Numbered from the stretch's first letter, positions 1 to 9,249 are shown. The stretch is 64,000 nucleotides of DNA from Iamia sp963728655 (GCA_963728655.1 CAVSLD010000001.1:124001-188000); one strand, 5' to 3'. The notes: generated by a model from the letters alone, not told the origin. Numbers and translations: made by a program.

Positions 1-1
1 G

Positions 2-496
2 GCCGCCCGTCGGGCCCGGGCGGCCCGGTCGACCGAGGCCCACGCCGTGGCCCTCGCCGCCCGGGCGGCGCGGCGCCTGGCCACCGACGACCTGCCCCCC
101 GGCCACGAGCTGGCCCTGGGCCTGTTCCGCGCCGAGGACGTCCACGCCGGCATGGCCCGGGGCCCGGCGTCGCAGGTGTGCGCCCGGCTGCTGGTGCTGC
201 GGACCACCGAGGAGCGGGGCCGGCTCCAGGTCCTCGAGGACCTGTTCAACCCCGGGCGGGGCCTGTTCGTGACGGCGGACTACGACGAGGACAGGTGGCG
301 GGCCGAGCGCCTGGCCGGCCACGTCGTGGTGCGCGTCGGTGCCCTCGTGCACGAGGACGGCGAGGAGCGCTTCGAGGCCGCGACCTATCCCGGCGGACGG
401 GTGGATCTCGACGTCGACGGCGACGTCCGCGTGGGTACGCTCCTCCTGGGGTTCGCCACATTCGGCGACGAGGACGTCTTCCGAGCCCCGAGCTGA
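2..496 (+). CDS. Hypothetical protein, 5' end cut by window edge
   Basis: The frame is open from the first bases of the window, so the gene very probably begins upstream and only its last ~164 codons are seen; an internal GTG at 47 is a less likely start. The visible part is Ala/Arg/Val-rich without membrane segments. Its middle (LVLRTTEERGRLQVLEDL) and the beta-rich end (VDLDVDGDVRVGTLLLGF) look like a small globular domain. I recognise no family. It stops at TGA 494-496, about 80 bp before the SPFH gene on the same strand, so the two could be cotranscribed. Codon use matches the neighbours, which supports it being real. Confidence 0.5.
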   Translation, partial: AARRARAARSTEAHAVALAARAARRLATDDLPPGHELALGLFRAEDVHAGMARGPASQVCARLLVLRTTEERGRLQVLEDLFNPGRGLFVTADYDEDRWRAERLAGHVVVRVGALVHEDGEERFEAATYPGGRVDLDVDGDVRVGTLLLGFATFGDEDVFRAPS

Positions 497-574
497 TCCG
501 CGGCACACGTCCGACGACGCGGAACACGGTCCTCCGGGCCGCAACCCCCCGGAGAGAGAGGCGGATCACCCGCC

Positions 575-2620
575 ATGGAGTCCCTCGGGATCGCCCTCAT
601 CACCGTCCTGGTGGTGGTGGGCCTCATCGTCATCTTCTTCCTGCGCAGCTTCCACCAGATCGGCCCGGCCGAGGTGGGGCTCGTCACCAAGCGGATCGGC
701 ACCAAGCTGGGCGACGACCAGCTCGTCGCCCGCCGGGGCGAGGCCGGCTACCAGGCCGACCTCCTCATGCCCGGCCTGCGGTTCAAGCTGTGGCCCGTCT
801 TCCGGGTGCAGCGCTTCCCGTGGGTCCAGGTGCCACCGGACCACATCGGCCTGGTCATCGCCCAGGTCGGCGAGGCCCTCCCGACCGGCGCCAAGTCGGC
901 GTCGTACCGTCCCGAGTTCGGCAGCTTCGCCGACCTCACCGCCTTCCTCGACGGTGGCGGGCAGCGGGGCGTGCAGCGTCCCGTCCTCCCGCCGGGCACC
1001 ACCGCGCCGATCCACCCCATCGGCTTCGTGGTCATCACCAGCGACCGCGTGTTCGGCAAGGCCCTGTCGGACTCCACCCTGTCGGCCGTGGGCCAGATCG
1101 AGGCCTCGGGCCTGCGGGTCACCCACATCACGCCCCAGAGCGACCGCGACCTGGTCGGGGTGGTCACCACCCTGGAGGGCCCGGCCTCGGGCGACATCGC
1201 CAGCCGCATCGGCGGCTTCACCGACGTGACCGCCATGGAGAGCGCGGGCGACGGGTCGCCGGTGCAGATCATCCAGGCCGTGCTGCGGTCGAAGAACGAC
1301 CTGCACGACAACTACCAGGACTACCAGGCCTTCCTGGAGAACGGCGGCTGCATCGGCCTCCAGCACGACCCCCTCCTCTACGGCTCGTACCTCCTCAACC
1401 CGCTGCTCGTGAACGTCGAGCTGCGGGAGATGCTGGTGGTGCGCCAGGGCGAGGTGGCCGTCATCAAGTCCTACGTGGGCCTGCCCACCGAGGACACCTC
1501 CGGCGAGGAGTTCAAGTTCGGCTCCATCGTGAAGCCGGGCCACCAGGGCATCTGGTCCGAACCGCTGCGCACGGGCAAGTACACGCTGAACCCGCGCATC
1601 TACGAGGCCGAGATCGTCCCCACGTCGATCCTGACCCTCAACTGGAGCCACGCCACCAGCGACGCCCACAGCCTCGACGAGCGCCTGGCGCCGATCGACG
1701 CCAAGAGCAAGGAGGCCTTCACCTTCAGCATCGACCTGCAGGTGCAGATCCACGTGCCCGACACCCGGGCGCCGAAGGTCATCAGCATGGTCGGCACCAT
1801 GCAGAACCTGGTCAACGAGGTCCTGCAGTCGGCGGTGGGCAACTACTTCCGCAACAAGCTGCAGACCCTCGGCGCCACCGAGTTCATCGAGAAGCGCGAC
1901 GAGGTCCAGCACGCGGCCGAGGGCTACATCCAGCAGTACCTGTCGCGCTACGAGGTGGAGACCCGCGGCGTCTACATCCAGGACGTCGTGTTCCCCGCCG
2001 ACCTGGTGCAGGTGCTGACCAGCCGAGAGATCGCGGCCCAGGAGCGGTCGACCTTCGCCCAGCAGCGCGAGGCCCAGGAGGCCCGCGTCAGCCTGGAGCA
2101 GCAGCGCGGCGTGGCCGACATGCAGGGCGAGCTGGCCCAGGCCAACGTGTCGATCGACATCGAGACCTCGCGCGCCGAGGCGGCCCGCGCCCGGGCCGAG
2201 GGCGAGGCGTCGGTCATCACCGTCACCGGTGCGGCCGAGGCCACCCGGACCCGCGACCTCGGCACCGCCGAGGCCGACGCCGAGCAGGCCCTCGGCCTGG
2301 CCCGGGCCAAGGGCTTCGACGCCCAGCGCCAGGCCATCGGCTCGGACCAGACGGCGCTGGTCGCCGCCCTCCGCGAGGTGGGCAACGGCCAGGTGAAGAT
2401 CGTCCCCGACATCCAGGTGAGCGGCGACGGCGGCGGCGGGGTCATCTCCGGCCTCGGCGCCCTGCTCATGCGGAACCTGTCCGCGGCCGGCCACGCCGAC
2501 GGAGGCGGTGGCAACGGCCGGTCCGGCGACGACGCACTCGCGGTCGGCGACGAGGCCGACGCGACCGACGCGGGCACGCTCGACGCCGGCTCGTCCCCCA
2601 ACGGCGACGGCGCGAGCTGA
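575..2620 (+). CDS. SPFH/band-7 (flotillin-like) membrane protein
   Basis: The product is 681 aa. Residues ~5-25 are a hydrophobic anchor (IALITVLVVVGLIVIFFL), directly followed by the SPFH-type entry GPAEVGLVTKRIG. A long beta-rich central part repeats this style (LREMLVVRQGEVAVIKSYVG). Residues ~480-600 form an Ala/Glu/Gln-rich coiled coil with EARAEGEA-like heptads, as in flotillins, followed by VKIVPDIQV and an acidic Gly/Ala tail. Flotillin-like proteins oligomerise on membranes and organise lipid microdomains; the specific partner here is unknown. The ATG at 575 follows a purine-rich GGAGAGAGAG stretch with a rather long spacer. No NfeD-type protease partner is adjacent. The frame is intact. 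Confidence 0.8.
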   Translation: MESLGIALITVLVVVGLIVIFFLRSFHQIGPAEVGLVTKRIGTKLGDDQLVARRGEAGYQADLLMPGLRFKLWPVFRVQRFPWVQVPPDHIGLVIAQVGEALPTGAKSASYRPEFGSFADLTAFLDGGGQRGVQRPVLPPGTTAPIHPIGFVVITSDRVFGKALSDSTLSAVGQIEASGLRVTHITPQSDRDLVGVVTTLEGPASGDIASRIGGFTDVTAMESAGDGSPVQIIQAVLRSKNDLHDNYQDYQAFLENGGCIGLQHDPLLYGSYLLNPLLVNVELREMLVVRQGEVAVIKSYVGLPTEDTSGEEFKFGSIVKPGHQGIWSEPLRTGKYTLNPRIYEAEIVPTSILTLNWSHATSDAHSLDERLAPIDAKSKEAFTFSIDLQVQIHVPDTRAPKVISMVGTMQNLVNEVLQSAVGNYFRNKLQTLGATEFIEKRDEVQHAAEGYIQQYLSRYEVETRGVYIQDVVFPADLVQVLTSREIAAQERSTFAQQREAQEARVSLEQQRGVADMQGELAQANVSIDIETSRAEAARARAEGEASVITVTGAAEATRTRDLGTAEADAEQALGLARAKGFDAQRQAIGSDQTALVAALREVGNGQVKIVPDIQVSGDGGGGVISGLGALLMRNLSAAGHADGGGGNGRSGDDALAVGDEADATDAGTLDAGSSPNGDGAS

Positions 2621-2656
2621 GGCCTCCCGCCCGACCGGTTCCCCCTCCAGCGAACT

Positions 2657-2827
2657 GGTCAGGATCCCCGGTGCCCCGGCACCGCCAGGGCTGACCAGCT
2701 CGAGGGGGCGGGGGAACAAGTCAGGATCCTCGGTGCTCTGGCACCGCCAGGGCTGACCAGCTCGAGGGGGCGGGGGAACCGGTCAGGATCCCCGGTGCCC
2801 CGGCACCGCCAGGGCTGACCAGCTCGC
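2657..2827. repeat. 62-bp tandem repeat (~3 copies) with internal inverted repeats
   Basis: Three near-identical units of 62 bp have TCAGGATCC at 2659, 2721 and 2783. Each unit contains an outer inverted repeat (GGTCAG ... CTGACC) and an inner perfect one (GGTGCC-CC-GGCACC, degenerate in copy 2), so each can fold into a stem-loop. Units are joined by a purine-rich linker, GAGGGGGCGGGGGAA. The array sits between two convergent gene ends (SPFH protein and LLM oxidoreductase), a usual place for terminators or REP-like elements. Confidence 0.9.
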
Positions 2828-2865
2828 CGGGAGGATGGTGGCGAGGGCGGCGGGGCCCCCGGGGC

Positions 2866-3802
2866 TCAGGTGCCGGTGAGGGCGGCCACCGTGGGCGCGA
2901 AGTCGTGGGCCTTGTCGCCCGGGATCACGTGGTACGAGTAGCCCCAGCGCTCGCGCCGGGCCTGGAGGGCCTCGGCCACCTCACCCGGGGCGCCGACGAG
3001 GGCGAGGGGGCTGGCCCGGAACGAGGCCTCGTCGGTGCCGAACAGCTCGGCCATGACCCCGGGCAGCGACGGGTCCTCGCTGATCTCGGCCGCGGCCAGC
3101 CAGGCGTTGATCTCGAGGTCGTCGAAGCGGTCGCCCGCTCCCTCCCGCACCCAGCCGACCTTCTCGTCGATGCGCTCGGCCATGGCGTCGTCGGCCGCGT
3201 CCTGGTCGATCTCGCCCGAGTGGATCGAGGCGTTGACGCCGACGATGTCGGCGGTGGAGCCGGCCCACCGCAGCAGCCGGGGCGCCCCGCCACCCACGAG
3301 GATGGGCGGACCGCCCGGGCGGTGGGGGGCCGGCGTGCCGTCCATGTCGGTGATGGTGTAGTGCTCGCCGGCGAAGGAGAACGGGCCCTCGCCCCAGAGG
3401 CCCCGCAGCACGGCCGCGTGCTCGATCAGGCGGCTGACCCGGATCGCCGGCCCGCTCCATGGGGATGCCGGAGCGGTCGTAGTCGAGCTTCTTCCACCCC
3501 GCGCCGAGGCCGACCTCGAGGCGGCCCTCGGACATGGCGTCGACCGTGGCCAGCTCGCGGGCCAGGACCGCCGGGTGGCGGAAGTCGCAGTCGAAGACGA
3601 GCGCGCCGACGTTGAGGGTGGTGGTCACCGCGGCGAACCCGGCCAGGGCGGCGATGGGCCCGGGGCCCTCGTCGAGGTGGTCGGGCACGAAGACCGTCGA
3701 GTAGCCCAGCTGCTCGACCTCGCGGGCGGTGTCCAGCCAGGTCATCCCGGGGAAGGGCTCGTGGATCTCGGTCGCGAACCGGAGGCGTCGGGGATGGGCC
3801 AT
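2866..3802 (-). CDS. F420-dependent LLM-class oxidoreductase (frame break ~3450)
   Basis: About 311 aa with luciferase-like TIM-barrel signatures: the N-terminal FATEIHEPFPGMTWLDTA, then STVFVPDHLDEGPGP, GRLEVGLGAGWKKLDYDRSG (typical of TIGR03621-type F420 enzymes) and, after the break, GGPPILVGGGAPRLL. These enzymes bind F420 or FMN and do hydride transfer on diverse substrates; the substrate is not predictable here. Near 3450 the coding strand reads GGCGATCCGG, where one extra base (or two missing) shifts the frame; the first part ends in PMERAG and the second resumes with MLRGLWGEGPFSF. Start ATG at 3802. It is divergent from the DapB-like gene, with a KstR-type palindrome in the shared promoter region. 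Confidence 0.85.
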
Positions 3803-3849
3803 CGGCGCAGTCTGGCCCAGGTCCTGCGAGCGGTGCCGCCGCCCAGGAA

Positions 3850-3865
3850 GTAGAACGTGTTCTAC
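3850..3865. promoter_or_regulatory. Perfect 16-bp palindrome, KstR-type operator candidate
   Basis: GTAGAACGTGTTCTAC is a perfect inverted repeat in the 106-bp divergent intergenic region. Its core TAGAACGTGTTCTA fits the TNNAACNNGTTNNA pattern that I recall for KstR, the TetR-family regulator of steroid catabolism in actinobacteria. It lies ~44 bp before the DapB-like ATG and ~48 bp before the oxidoreductase start, so it could control both genes. The assignment is by pattern only. Confidence 0.6.
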
Positions 3866-3908
3866 CCGGCGGACCCGGGTGACGAGGACGACGAGAGGAC
3901 CCCCCACC

Positions 3909-4964
3909 ATGGCCATCCGCGTGATCCAGTGGGCGACCGGCACCGTGGGCATCCACGCCGCCCCCGCCATCGCCGCCCACCCCGACCTCGAGCTGGCCGG
4001 GCTGTGGGTGCACTCCGACGAGAAGGCCGGGCGCGACGCGGGCGACCTCTGCGGCGGCCCCGCCCTCGGCGTGAGCGCGACCCAGGACGCCGACGCCCTG
4101 CTCGCCTCCGACGCCCAGGTCATCTGCTACACCGCCAGCTCCGACATCCGCCCCGACGGCGTGGTCGACGACCTGTGCCGGATGCTGGCCGCGGGCAAGG
4201 ACGTGGTGAACACGTCGTTCGTGCCGCTGCTCTACCCGAAGGCCGCGGGCGAGGGCATCTACGACCGCCTCGAGGCCGCCTGCCAGGAGGGCGGGAGCAC
4301 CTTCTACACCTCCGGCATCGACCCCGGCTTCGGCAACTCGGGCATCACCGTCCACGCCCTCGCCCTGTGCAAGGAGGTGCGCACGGTGCGGATGATGGAG
4401 ATCGTCAACTACGCCACCTGGGACAACCCCTTCACCATGTTCGAGATCATGGGGTTCGGGAAGCCCGACCCCAGCCACTCGCTGCTGCTGGCCCAGGGCT
4501 CGACCACCCTGGCGTGGGGCCCGGTGCTGGAGCTGGTGGCCGCGGCCATCGGGCTCACCCTCGACGAGATCGTCGAGCGCCACGAGGTGATCACCGCCCC
4601 GGAGGACATCGAGATCGCCTCGGGCACGGTCGAGGCGGGCACGATCTCGGGCATGCGCTTCGAGATCGTCGGCATCGCCGGCGGCGAGGAGCGCATCGTC
4701 GTCGAGCACGTCACCCGGCTGCGCGACACCGACGCCCCCGACTGGCCCCAGGGCGCCGGCTACCGGATCCTCGTGGAGGGCGAGCCCCACCTGAAGGTCG
4801 AGCTGGGCCTGTCGTCGGACCGGGGCGACCACAACCACGCCGGCTGCCTGGCCACGGCCATGCACGTGGTCAACGCCATCCCCCACGTGGTGGCGGCCGA
4901 CCCCGGCGTGAAGACCATGCTCGACCTCCCCGTCTACTCCGCCACCGTCCCGCCCCGGCGCTGA
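3909..4964 (+). CDS. DapB-like NAD(P)-dependent dehydrogenase (2,4-diaminopentanoate dehydrogenase-like)
   Basis: 351 aa. It opens with a Rossmann start (RVIQWATGTVGIHAAPAI), the usual beginning of the dihydrodipicolinate-reductase-like family called 2,4-diaminopentanoate dehydrogenase-like. A second conserved stretch is GKDVVNTSFVPLLYP, and FYTSGIDPGFGNSGIT marks the start of the substrate domain. Relatives are common in actinobacterial steroid and terpenoid gene sets, but their substrates are mostly unproven. The ATG at 3909 follows a GAGAGG ribosome site. The gene is divergent from an F420/LLM oxidoreductase and followed by an amidohydrolase; with the KstR-like palindrome upstream this suggests a small catabolic module (inference). 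Frame intact. Confidence 0.75.
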   Translation: MAIRVIQWATGTVGIHAAPAIAAHPDLELAGLWVHSDEKAGRDAGDLCGGPALGVSATQDADALLASDAQVICYTASSDIRPDGVVDDLCRMLAAGKDVVNTSFVPLLYPKAAGEGIYDRLEAACQEGGSTFYTSGIDPGFGNSGITVHALALCKEVRTVRMMEIVNYATWDNPFTMFEIMGFGKPDPSHSLLLAQGSTTLAWGPVLELVAAAIGLTLDEIVERHEVITAPEDIEIASGTVEAGTISGMRFEIVGIAGGEERIVVEHVTRLRDTDAPDWPQGAGYRILVEGEPHLKVELGLSSDRGDHNHAGCLATAMHVVNAIPHVVAADPGVKTMLDLPVYSATVPPRR

Positions 4965-5107
4965 CCCCCCCCCCGGAAGGACCTGCGGCGCTCGTCAGCG
5001 GTGGTGCCCGACCAACGTCGCAGGAACAGGGGGTGGCGGTCCACGGGCGGGGGCACGCGGGAAGGTGCATGATGGGTGCAGGAAGGCGGCCGACGGTCGG
5101 AGGTCCC

Positions 5108-6594
5108 GTGGCGCACGACGACGAGACGCTGCCGGTGAAGCTGGGGCCGGTCTCCAACGGCGAGTTCCACCCCCTCCCCCACAGCCCGACGGTGGCCGAG
5201 GCCATCCGCCGCACCCACCGCCTGGCCGACGACAACGCCCGCCGCCTGGGCATCTCCCGTCGCCGCTTCCTCACCGGGGCCACCGGCGCGGCGGCCACGT
5301 TCCTCATGCTGGCGGCGTGCTCGAAGGAGGAGGCCCAGAGCCGGGGCGAGGAGCCGGGCGGCACCTTCGACGTCTCCACCGAGTCGACCCTCGACCGCGA
5401 CCGGGCCCTGGAGGAGCTGGGCGGCGACGAGTTCATCTTCGACGTGCAGACCCACTACGTCGAACCAGGACCTGGGCCTGCCCGGCACGCGAGTGGACCT
5501 CGACCTTCCCCCAGGCCGCGTGCCCGGAGGGGGCGGCCGACGGCGACCCGCGGGCCTGCTTCACCGTCGACGCCTACTTCCGCGAGGTCTACGTCCGCTC
5601 CGACACCACCATGTCGATCCTCTCGGCCCTGCCCGCGCCTGGTCGTCCGACGCCCTCGGCCCCGACGACATGGCCCACGCCGTCGACGTGGCCACCCGGC
5701 TGGGCTGCGACGGCCGGGTGCTGGTGCACGGCGGCGCCTACCCGCACCGGGGGCCGCTGGAGCCGGCCCTCGCGGCCATGACCGACCTGCGGGACCGGTA
5801 CCCGTGGCGGCCTGGAAGATCTACACGATGACCCCGGTCGACGATCACTTCTACTTCGACGACCACGACCCGTCGCGCCCGCAGATCGGCCAGCGCTTCA
5901 TCGACCACGTGCGGGAGGTGGGCCCGCCCATCATCTGCACCCACAAGGGCATCTCGTCGATCGTGGGGTCGTCGCCGGAGCTGGCCTCGCCGGTCGACAT
6001 CGGCCCGGCCGCGGCCCGCAACCCCGACATCTCCTTCGTCGTCTACCACTCCGGCTTCGAGCCCGGCGGCAGGGCGGCGATGGGCCCCTACGACCCCGAC
6101 GACCCGGACCCCCAGGGCGTCGACCGCCTGATCCGCTCGCTGCCAGGACAACGGGATCGGGCCGGACGAGAACGTCTACGCCGAGCTGGGCGGCACCTGG
6201 TGGTTCCTGATGCGCGACCCCACCGCCGCAGCCCACGTGCTGGGCAAGCTGCTGACCCACGTGGGCGAGGACCGGGTGGTGTGGGGCACCGACTCGATCT
6301 GGTTCGGCACCCCCCAGGACCAGATCCAGGCCTTCCGCACCTTCCAGATCTCCCCCGAGCTGCAGGAGCGCCACGGCTACCCGGAGATGACCGACGCCCT
6401 CCGGCGCAAGGTGTTCGGCCTCACCTCGGCTGCGCTCTACGACATCGAGGTGCCCGACGAGCACCTGCGCGGTGAGCGCCACGGAGATCGAGCAGATCCG
6501 GGCCGGCCTCCCCCCGGCCCGCACCTACGGCCCCACGACGTGGGCCGACGCGGCCCGCATCATCGCCGCCCACCAGGGCGGCCGCGAGCTCTAG
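5108..6594 (+). CDS. Amidohydrolase-2 family lipoprotein/Tat protein, frame broken at several points
   Basis: A metal-dependent amidohydrolase (PF04909-like) of ~490 aa. Near the N-terminus a twin-arginine motif (SRRRFLTGATG) leads into a hydrophobic stretch ending in a lipobox-like LAAC, so it is probably exported by Tat and lipid-anchored. Later pieces follow in order in different frames: FIFDVQTHYV; EWTSTFPQAACPEG; AWSSDALGPDDMAHAVDVA; AAWKIYTMTP; PPIICTHKGIS; ENVYAELGGTWW; VVWGTDSIWFGTPQDQIQA, and a C-terminal ATEIEQIRAGLPPARTYGP ending at TAG 6592. Breaks are near 5463, 5490, 5640, 5810, 6140 and 6472. GTG 5108 follows GGAGG closely; ATG 5069 is an alternative start. It is downstream of the DapB-like gene and may share its pathway. 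Confidence 0.75.
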
Positions 6595-6623
6595 CGGAGC
6601 TCGCGCCGAGGGGGCATCCTCGG

Positions 6624-7232
6624 GTGGTGGGCGACGCTGCGGACGGGGGTCAGTTCCACCTCGACCCCCGGACCTACGTCGCGGCGGTCGAGGCCGAGGT
6701 GCCCGCCTACCGCGCCCTCCAGGACCGGGTGGGACGGGCCGCCCGGGCGGCCGGCGCCGCACCCGGCGACCGGGTCCTCGACCTCGGCGTGGGCACCGGC
6801 GAGACCAGCCGGGCCCTGCTCGCCCACGCGCCGGGCGTCCACCTGGTGGGCGTGGACGAGAGCGCGGCGATGGTGGCCCTGGCGCGGGAGCAGCTGCCCG
6901 AGGCCGACCTGCGGGTGACCCGGCTCCAGGATCCCCTGCCCGAGGGGCCGTTCGCGGCGGTGATCAGCGCGCTGGCGGTGCACCACCTCGACCCGGGCGA
7001 GAAGTCCGACCTGTTCCGACGGATCGCCGACGCCCTCGCGCCCGGGGGGCGGTTCGTGCTGGCCGACGTGGTCGTGCCCGACGACCCCTCCGACGCCGTC
7101 ATCCCACTGGAGGACGGCGTCGACCGCCCCAGCCCACTCGCCGACCAGCTGCGGTGGTTGGCCGACGTCGGGCTGCGCGCCGAGGTCGCGTGGTCGCACC
7201 AGGACCTGGCCGTGGTCGTGGCCCGGGCCTGA
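6624..7232 (+). CDS. Class I SAM-dependent methyltransferase
   Basis: About 202 aa. The SAM-binding motif I is clear (DRVLDLGVGTGETSRALL), followed by the acidic post-motif (VHLVGVDESAAMV), the motif IV-like region FAAVISALAVHHL and the motif post-III area PGGRFVLADVVVP. It is a small-molecule-type methyltransferase of the Methyltransf_11/25 group; substrate unknown. It could start at GTG 6624 or GTG 6627, 9-12 nt after a GAGGGGG stretch. It begins ~30 bp after the amidohydrolase stop on the same strand, so cotranscription is plausible. Frame intact. Confidence 0.8.
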   Translation: MVGDAADGGQFHLDPRTYVAAVEAEVPAYRALQDRVGRAARAAGAAPGDRVLDLGVGTGETSRALLAHAPGVHLVGVDESAAMVALAREQLPEADLRVTRLQDPLPEGPFAAVISALAVHHLDPGEKSDLFRRIADALAPGGRFVLADVVVPDDPSDAVIPLEDGVDRPSPLADQLRWLADVGLRAEVAWSHQDLAVVVARA

Positions 7233-7662
7233 CCACCTGCACGCCGTGATCCTCCCGCCGCCGTCTCGCCCGGCGGACCCCGTCGTGGCCGATCGCCGGC
7301 CGGGTCACGCTCGCGACCCGGACGACGTCGTGGCGCCGCCCTCCCCGTCCGGGGGAAGGCCACCGCGGTCAGCGTCCAGCGGGCGACGCGTCGGCCGGAG
7401 CGCACGGTCGGCGCCGGGGCAGCTGCGGCGCCGGCGGTGAGGGGCAGTGGGCCGATGGGAGGCGAGCCGGTCAGGAGGTGCGCGGGACGGGTCCGATCGT
7501 TCGTGCAGTGCTCGGGTTCGGCCCCGAGGCCGTCGACCGGGCCGCCCGACACCTCGACGTCCGCTGCGGGCTGCCGGCCCCTCGGCCCGGCCGCAGCCGG
7601 ACCCGGCATCGGCGTGGTTGACTCTCCTCGGCGCACCGTCCGACGCGCCGGGGGGTCACACC
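7233..7662. other. 430-bp intergenic stretch with no supported gene
   Basis: I see only short, Arg/Pro/Gly-rich open frames without motifs or ribosome sites. It presumably carries the promoter of the lipoprotein hydrolase gene that starts at 7663 and the 3' region of the methyltransferase. Confidence 0.5.
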
Positions 7663-8601
7663 ATGGGTCGTCGTCCGCACCGAGCGCTGGCCGTGCTCGT
7701 CGTCCTCGCCGTCGCGACGCTCCTGGGGGCCTGTCGCACCACCGCCGCCGTCACCGTCCAGACCGCGACGGTGCGCCTCCCCTGCGGCGGTGGCACGACC
7801 GTCGGCGCCCGGTGGACGTTCCCGGCCACGACGCCGACCGGTGTCGTGTTCCTGCAGCACGGCTTCGGCCGCTCCGCCGCCCGCCTCGACGACCTGGCCC
7901 GCTCCGTGTCGGCCCGGGGGTTGGTGGTGGTCGCGCCCGACCTGGCCAGCTTCGGTGCCTGCTCGATCAACGAGGCCGCCACCCGCGCCGCGGTCGCCGA
8001 CCTGCTCGACGGGCAGGGACCCGACGACCTCCAGGCCAGCGCCGACCGAGCCCGGTCGGCCGCCGGGCTCCCGCCGGCCGCGCTGCCCTCGGGGGTGGTG
8101 CTCGCCGGGCACTCGGCAGGGGGCGCCCTGGCGACGGCGGCCGCCTCTCGCCTGGTGACCGACCCCCGCGACGCCGTGCGCCGGCGGGTGCGGGGCGTCG
8201 TCCTCCTCGACCCGGTGGAGACCGGCGACGCCGCCATGGCCGGAGCCCTGCCGGCGCTGCGGGGCACCAGCATCCTCACCGTCTCGTCCCCCGCGGGGGC
8301 GTGCAACGCGTCGGGCAGCGGGACCGCGGCCCTCGTCGCCTCCCGGCCCGGCGTCGTCGGTGTCCGGCTGCCCAGCGGGTGCCACTGCGACGCCGAGGCC
8401 GATTCCACCGACGGGCTCTGCACCCTCGTGTGCGGCACGCCCAAGCCGACCAACGAGGCCGTGCTCAAGCGCCTCACCGCCGACTGGGCCGACGACATGG
8501 CCCGGGGCCGACACGTCGACGCCGAGCCCTACCCCGGCGGTGCGTGGTACGAGTCCCAACGCCAGGCCGGCGTGCTCGTCACCCTCACCGGCACGGCCTG
8601 A
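7663..8601 (+). CDS. Lipoprotein alpha/beta hydrolase
   Basis: 312 aa. The N-terminus is a lipoprotein signal: RRPHRALAVLVVLAVATLLGAC with the lipobox LLGAC at ~residue 24. The hydrolase part has an oxyanion-side motif (VVFLQHGFGRS), a Ser nucleophile elbow GHSAGG (~residue 150), an acid-loop candidate LLDPVETGD, and a Cys-rich C-terminal stretch (PSGCHCDAEADSTDGLCTLVCG) that probably forms disulfides outside the cell. It resembles secreted cutinase/PET-hydrolase-like and chlorophyllase-like esterases; substrate unknown. ATG 7663 lies behind GGGGGTCACACC. A tRNA-Ala on the opposite strand follows. Confidence 0.75.
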   Translation: MGRRPHRALAVLVVLAVATLLGACRTTAAVTVQTATVRLPCGGGTTVGARWTFPATTPTGVVFLQHGFGRSAARLDDLARSVSARGLVVVAPDLASFGACSINEAATRAAVADLLDGQGPDDLQASADRARSAAGLPPAALPSGVVLAGHSAGGALATAAASRLVTDPRDAVRRRVRGVVLLDPVETGDAAMAGALPALRGTSILTVSSPAGACNASGSGTAALVASRPGVVGVRLPSGCHCDAEADSTDGLCTLVCGTPKPTNEAVLKRLTADWADDMARGRHVDAEPYPGGAWYESQRQAGVLVTLTGTA

Positions 8602-8647
8602 CCGTCGCCGGACGGCGGCGCCCGCCGCCCGCCGCGGCCGACCCCGG

Positions 8648-8721
8648 TGGAGACGATGGGACTCGAACCCACGACCCCCTGCTTGCAAAGCAGGTGCTCT
8701 AGCCAGCTGAGCTACGTCCCC
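8648..8721 (-). tRNA. tRNA-Ala (anticodon TGC)
   Basis: Read on the minus strand, this 74-nt segment starts GGGGACGTAGCTCAG and folds as a cloverleaf. The acceptor arms GGGGACG/CGTCTCC pair with G3 opposite T70, the alanine identity pair. The anticodon loop TTTGCAA gives TGC, the T-arm is GTGGGTTCGAGTCCCAT, and the discriminator base is A. CCA is not encoded. Confidence 0.97.
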
Positions 8722-8777
8722 GGAGAGGGGAACTGTACCCAGCGCGGCCTCCGAGGACCCCGGCGTACCGTGCCCGG

Positions 8778-9176
8778 GTGCACCTCGAGCTGACGACGAT
8801 CATCGTCGACGAGTACGACCCGGCCATCGCCTTCTTCACCGAGGCGCTCGGGTTCGACCTGGTCGAGGACTCCCCCTCGGAGACGAACGACGGCCGCCCC
8901 AAGCGCTGGGTCGTCGTCCGGCCCCCCGGGGGTCAGGCCGGGCTGCTGCTCGCCCGGGCCGACGGCGACCACCAGCAGGCGGCCGTGGGGGACCAGGCGG
9001 CGGGCCGGGTCGGCTTCTTCCTCCGCGTCGAGGACTTCGAGGCGACCCACGCCCGGATGGTCGCGGCCGGGGTCGAGTTCGTCACCGCACCCGACGCCCG
9101 TCCCTACGGCACCGTCGCCGTCTTCCGCGACGTGGCCGGCAACCGCTGGGACCTCCTCGGCCCGCGGCCGGGCTGA
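8778..9176 (+). CDS. VOC (glyoxalase/bleomycin-resistance-like) protein
   Basis: 132 aa, one VOC module pair. It starts with a beta strand and IIVDEYDPAIAFFTEALGFDL, the usual VOC opening in which a partner helps bind metal. The second half has VGFFLRVEDFEATHARMVAAGVEF and ends in the family signature GTVAVFRDVAGNRWDLL, with a metal-ligand-type position near FRDVAGNRWD. These proteins bind divalent metal and act in isomerase, dioxygenase or antibiotic-binding roles; no specific function can be given. GTG 8778 starts about 57 bp from the divergent tRNA-Ala. Frame intact. Confidence 0.85.
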   Translation: MHLELTTIIVDEYDPAIAFFTEALGFDLVEDSPSETNDGRPKRWVVVRPPGGQAGLLLARADGDHQQAAVGDQAAGRVGFFLRVEDFEATHARMVAAGVEFVTAPDARPYGTVAVFRDVAGNRWDLLGPRPG

Positions 9177-9249
9177 CCCCACCCACGACGACGGCGGCCA
9201 GGTCGTGCCGGGCACAACCTGTCCGCGGTCCGTTGGGGGGTGGCGCCGC

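Noticed and set aside
5108..6594. Amidohydrolase called as a pseudogene
   Set aside because: All catalytic-domain pieces are collinear and well kept, and housekeeping genes in the window show the same breaks.
7233..7662. Short minus-strand open frames in the 430-bp spacer
   Set aside because: No ribosome site or domain; composition equals shadows of GC-rich DNA.
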